A stretch of DNA of 6,974 nucleotides, taken from the NCBI GenBank assembly GCA_900771035.1, contig CAAGML010000093.1, positions 1 through 6,974 on the forward strand, read 5' to 3'. Source of the stretch: Bacteroidales bacterium (GTDB taxonomy: Bacteria > Bacteroidota > Bacteroidia > Bacteroidales > Paludibacteraceae). Of this stretch, positions 6,130 to 6,974 are shown piece after piece (the stretch's first letter is position 1; each line of letters begins with the position of its first letter). The notes beneath the pieces are model-generated. The model searched no databases. It saw nothing but the letters and a program-made list of their open reading frames with translations, and had not been told where the DNA came from. A program made the translations under genes and the position numbers.

Positions 6130-6974
6130 ATGAAAAACCGCAGGCTGCTTATCGCACTGATTCCCTTTGTGACGCTCATAGCCCTCCTTACCATCGTCAT
6201 CATTGTCTTCCGCACTGATGCCCTGAGTGGTGCCGCACAGGTGGCAATGCTCCTCACCACCGCCATTTCCGCCGTAATCGCGATCACCTGTTTCCACACT
6301 TCGTGGAGCGAAATTGAGGAGGCTATGGCAAGCAACATAAAGAGTCTGGTCGGAGCTGTCCTCATACTCTTTTTCATCGGGGCTGTCGCAGGCTCATGGA
6401 TGATTAGCGGCATTGTCCCTACGATGATTTTTTATGGACTGAAAATCCTCACTCCCTCAATATTCCTTTTTGCTGCCTGCGTCATCTGCGGTCTCGTCTC
6501 ACTCATGACAGGCAGCAGTTGGACCACAATCGCCACCATCGGTGTCGCACTTATAGGCATTGGCAGTGTCCTCGGTTTCTCGCCCGGATGGACGGCAGGT
6601 GCGATTATCTCAGGTGCCTATTTCGGCGACAAACTGTCCCCACTCTCAGACACCAATGTCCTGGCCTCCTCGCTTGCAGGGATTTCTCTTTTCACGCATG
6701 TCAAATACATGCTCTTCACCACAATACCTACTTTCGTCATCACCCTCATTGCATTCCTTTGCGTCAGTCTGACAATGCACACTGAGGCATCGTTTTCAGT
6801 TCAGGAATTCTCTGACGGGCTTCTCAACTCTTTCTGCATTTCCCCATGGCTTTTTGTCGTCCCTGTGCTTACGGGCGTTATGATAGCCCTGAAACTCCCT
6901 GCCCTTGCTGTCCTGCTTCTCTCAGCGCTCAATGCCGAGATTGCAGCCCTTATCGCACAGCCCGATGTTCTTGC
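6130..6974 (+). CDS. nhaC: NhaC-family Na+/H+ antiporter, N-terminal part
   Basis: The reading frame is open from the ATG at 6130 to the window edge: 281 codons plus two bases, so the C-terminus is missing (the family is usually about 430-490 residues). It is a hydrophobic polytopic membrane protein. TM-like segments begin at about residue 6, with further ones at about 35-54, 71-92 and 108-127. Two family signatures are clear: LMTGSSWTTIATIGVALIGIG (125-145, the conserved G-S/T-S-W region) and GAYFGDKLSPLSDTNVLA (162-179), followed by FTHVKYMLFTTIP (188-200). Typical members exchange Na+ for H+ across the inner membrane; some relatives take malate/lactate or other organic substrates. It begins 6 bases after the lipoprotein stop with no Shine-Dalgarno sequence, so it is probably transcribed with it. 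The link with the biosynthetic genes is unproven. Confidence 0.9.
   Translation, partial: MKNRRLLIALIPFVTLIALLTIVIIVFRTDALSGAAQVAMLLTTAISAVIAITCFHTSWSEIEEAMASNIKSLVGAVLILFFIGAVAGSWMISGIVPTMIFYGLKILTPSIFLFAACVICGLVSLMTGSSWTTIATIGVALIGIGSVLGFSPGWTAGAIISGAYFGDKLSPLSDTNVLASSLAGISLFTHVKYMLFTTIPTFVITLIAFLCVSLTMHTEASFSVQEFSDGLLNSFCISPWLFVVPVLTGVMIALKLPALAVLLLSALNAEIAALIAQPDVL

Noticed and set aside
6112..6297. Minus-strand frame starting inside the antiporter and ending near the lipoprotein stop
   Set aside because: It runs opposite the N-terminal membrane segments of NhaC and shows no protein family character.
6519..6785. Plus-strand frame inside the antiporter region
   Set aside because: It is the shifted frame of NhaC. 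The true frame starting at 6130 stays open and carries both NhaC signatures.

Overview
The window looks like a piece of a Bacteroidales (gut-type Bacteroidota) chromosome. The evidence is indirect: genes are tightly packed or overlapping with no clear Shine-Dalgarno sequences, there is a lipoprotein with an acidic stretch just after its lipobox cysteine, and the gene set resembles Bacteroidota aryl-polyene/flexirubin/dialkylresorcinol-type clusters. I cannot assign a genus from the sequence alone. All eight genes are on the + strand and there is no intergenic space longer than 6 bases between them.

Positions 20-5292 hold six genes that read as one translationally coupled unit: an acyl carrier protein (20-265), an ApeP-like hot-dog dehydratase (258-665), a YbgC/4HBT-type hot-dog thioesterase (662-1078), an ApeI/FabZ-like hot-dog dehydratase (1071-1424), a 12-TM RND/MMPL-type exporter (1424-3862) and a CrtI/phytoene-desaturase-like FAD oxidoreductase (3844-5292). 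Five successive overlaps of 8, 4, 8, 1 and 19 bases join them. The inferred logic is that an acyl or polyene chain is built on the carrier protein, dehydrated after each round, edited or released by the thioesterase, modified by the FAD enzyme and exported or placed in the envelope by the MMPL protein. Ketosynthases, ketoreductase, acyltransferases and any aryl-starter enzymes are not in the window and would be expected beyond its left edge or elsewhere.

Positions 5296-6123 encode a secreted lipoprotein with a C-terminal DUF3298/RsiV-like domain, 3 bases after the FAD enzyme. Positions 6130-6974 hold the first 281 codons of an NhaC-family Na+/H+ antiporter, cut by the window edge, 6 bases after the lipoprotein gene. 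Both may be co-transcribed with the cluster, but neither is a clear biosynthetic gene.

The most interesting signals are the two dehydratases, which appear to carry complementary halves of a FabZ-type active site (His in one, Glu in the other); the loss of the TM4 proton-relay Asp in the exporter; and a seven-G tract inside the FAD-binding motif of the oxidoreductase. I saw no RNA genes, mobile elements, CRISPR arrays, promoters or terminators that I could support.
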